Shown here: in pieces, positions 4,936 to 5,685 of the stretch
Numbering within the stretch: position 1 is the first letter of the stretch
Layout of the letters: the number at the start of each line of letters is the position of its first letter
Assembly: GCA_934643435.1 (NCBI GenBank)
Contig: CAKUCJ010000096.1
Coordinates: forward strand, 1 to 5,685
Length of the DNA: 5,685 bases
Direction: 5' to 3'
Origin: an uncultured Collinsella sp.
GTDB lineage: Bacteria; Actinomycetota; Coriobacteriia; Coriobacteriales; Coriobacteriaceae
Translations under genes and position numbers: made by a program
Notes under the pieces: model-generated
Database searches by the model: none
Told to the model about the DNA's origin: nothing
What the model saw: only the letters and a program-made list of their open reading frames with translations

Positions 4936-5685
4936 ATGGCAGATCCCACCACCGATTACAACAATCAAGATCCCTTGGGTGACGAGACGGCGGTTGTCGA
5001 TGAGGTTGAGGCCGCCGTCTCGGGCGCTCGCAAGAAGCCGCGCGCTGTCGATATGGTGCCCGAGGAGCCCGACGCGATGGCGCCGGACGAGGAATACCAG
5101 CTCACGCCGGCGGGTCGTCGTGAGCGCATTGGGCAGATCGTTCGCCTGATCAAAAAGTATCGCGTGTGGGATAACCTCACGCCGGTGCGCCTGCGTCGTC
5201 TGCTCGAAGAGCTCGGCCCCATGTTCGTCAAGATGGGGCAGATTCTGGCCAACCGGTCCGAGATTCTGCCGCAGCGGTTTTGCGACGAGCTGCGTCGCCT
5301 GCGCTCCGACGTAGAGCCGGTGCCGTATGAGGTGGTGCTCCGCTGTCTGGAAGAGGAGTACGGCCAGCGCTTGGGGCAGATGTTCGACGCGATCGACCCC
5401 AACCCGCTCGGTAGCGCGTCGCTCGCGCAGGTACACCGTGCCCGCCTGGTGACCGGCGAGGACGTGGCCGTTAAGGTGCAGCGCCCCGGTGCGCAGCAGG
5501 TGATGGCTCAGGACATCGACATCATCCGTTCGGTGGTGCGCATCGTTTCCAAGTTCGTCAACACCGACCAGTTTGTGGACCTGCATGGCGTGGTCGAAGA
5601 GCTGTGGACCTCGTTTCGCGAGGAGACCAACTTTTTGGCCGAGGCCAAAAACCTCAACGATTTCTATGAGTTCCATAAGAGTGTT
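4936..5685 (+). CDS. AarF/UbiB/ABC1 family atypical kinase, partial (C-terminus outside window)
   Basis: The frame stays open for 250 codons to the window edge; full-length relatives usually have about 500-560 residues. UbiB-family proteins are atypical protein-kinase-like ATPases linked to quinone or isoprenoid lipid metabolism at the membrane. Diagnostic motifs are KMGQ (99-102, the family KxGQ motif), the alanine-rich nucleotide loop in PLGSASLAQVHRA (157-169) and the ATP-binding lysine Lys180 in VAVKVQRPG. REETNFLAEAKN (228-239) corresponds to the ExD region, although the usual Asp appears as Asn232. The catalytic loop, DFG-type motif and C-terminal membrane segments would lie beyond the edge. 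Residues 1-55 form an acidic, low-complexity extension before the conserved part. The ATG at 4936 lies 8 nt after the upstream stop and has no strong ribosome binding site of its own (AGAGG at 4915-4919 is distant), so translation is probably coupled. Internal ATGs at codons 40 and 48 are possible but no better. Confidence 0.92.
   Translation, partial: MADPTTDYNNQDPLGDETAVVDEVEAAVSGARKKPRAVDMVPEEPDAMAPDEEYQLTPAGRRERIGQIVRLIKKYRVWDNLTPVRLRRLLEELGPMFVKMGQILANRSEILPQRFCDELRRLRSDVEPVPYEVVLRCLEEEYGQRLGQMFDAIDPNPLGSASLAQVHRARLVTGEDVAVKVQRPGAQQVMAQDIDIIRSVVRIVSKFVNTDQFVDLHGVVEELWTSFREETNFLAEAKNLNDFYEFHKSV

Noticed and set aside
4459..5676. A 405-codon open frame on the minus strand opposite the phasin-like and UbiB genes
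   Set aside because: It spans two plus-strand genes and a gap and has no family motifs. The plus strand encodes an unmistakable UbiB kinase.

Overview
The window looks like chromosomal DNA of a high-GC Gram-positive gut actinobacterium. The class Coriobacteriia, and Collinsella or a close relative in particular, fits best. That assignment rests on codon use, on the type of secreted beta-helix-like protein at the left end, and on the FchA-like plus FolD, C69 peptidase and AarF/UbiB gene types. It is recognition from memory, not a database result. No rRNA, tRNA or CRISPR array is visible.

Left end (1-982). A minus-strand gene for a secreted surface or extracellular protein runs off the left edge; its start, ribosome binding site and signal peptide are present. 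An AT-rich intergenic stretch follows. It then turns into a plus-strand promoter and a structured leader: a strong rho-independent terminator-like hairpin lies between that promoter and the next start codon, and a second GC-rich hairpin sits just before the ribosome binding site.

One-carbon operon (983-2472). Two genes 2 bp apart encode an FTCD_C-family cyclodeaminase/cyclohydrolase (FchA-like) and a FolD-type methylene-tetrahydrofolate dehydrogenase. The FolD protein lacks the Lys and Gln that carry the cyclohydrolase activity of bifunctional FolD (Ala52 and Phe96 at those sites). The simplest reading is a split pathway: FolD supplies the dehydrogenase step and the FchA-like partner supplies the cyclohydrolase step. 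The leader suggests the pair is controlled by transcription attenuation.

Intergenic element (2507-2744). About 230 bp of AT-richer DNA is bounded by perfect 30-bp inverted repeats, with a 14-bp hairpin inside. It has the form of a MITE-like non-autonomous element, and it may also provide the terminator for the folate operon.

Right half (2839-5685). A complete C69-family (Ntn-hydrolase) dipeptidase gene ends in a clear rho-independent terminator. After it come a small phasin-like helical protein and, 8 bp later, the first 250 codons of an AarF/UbiB/ABC1 atypical kinase that runs off the right edge. The last two look like an operon.
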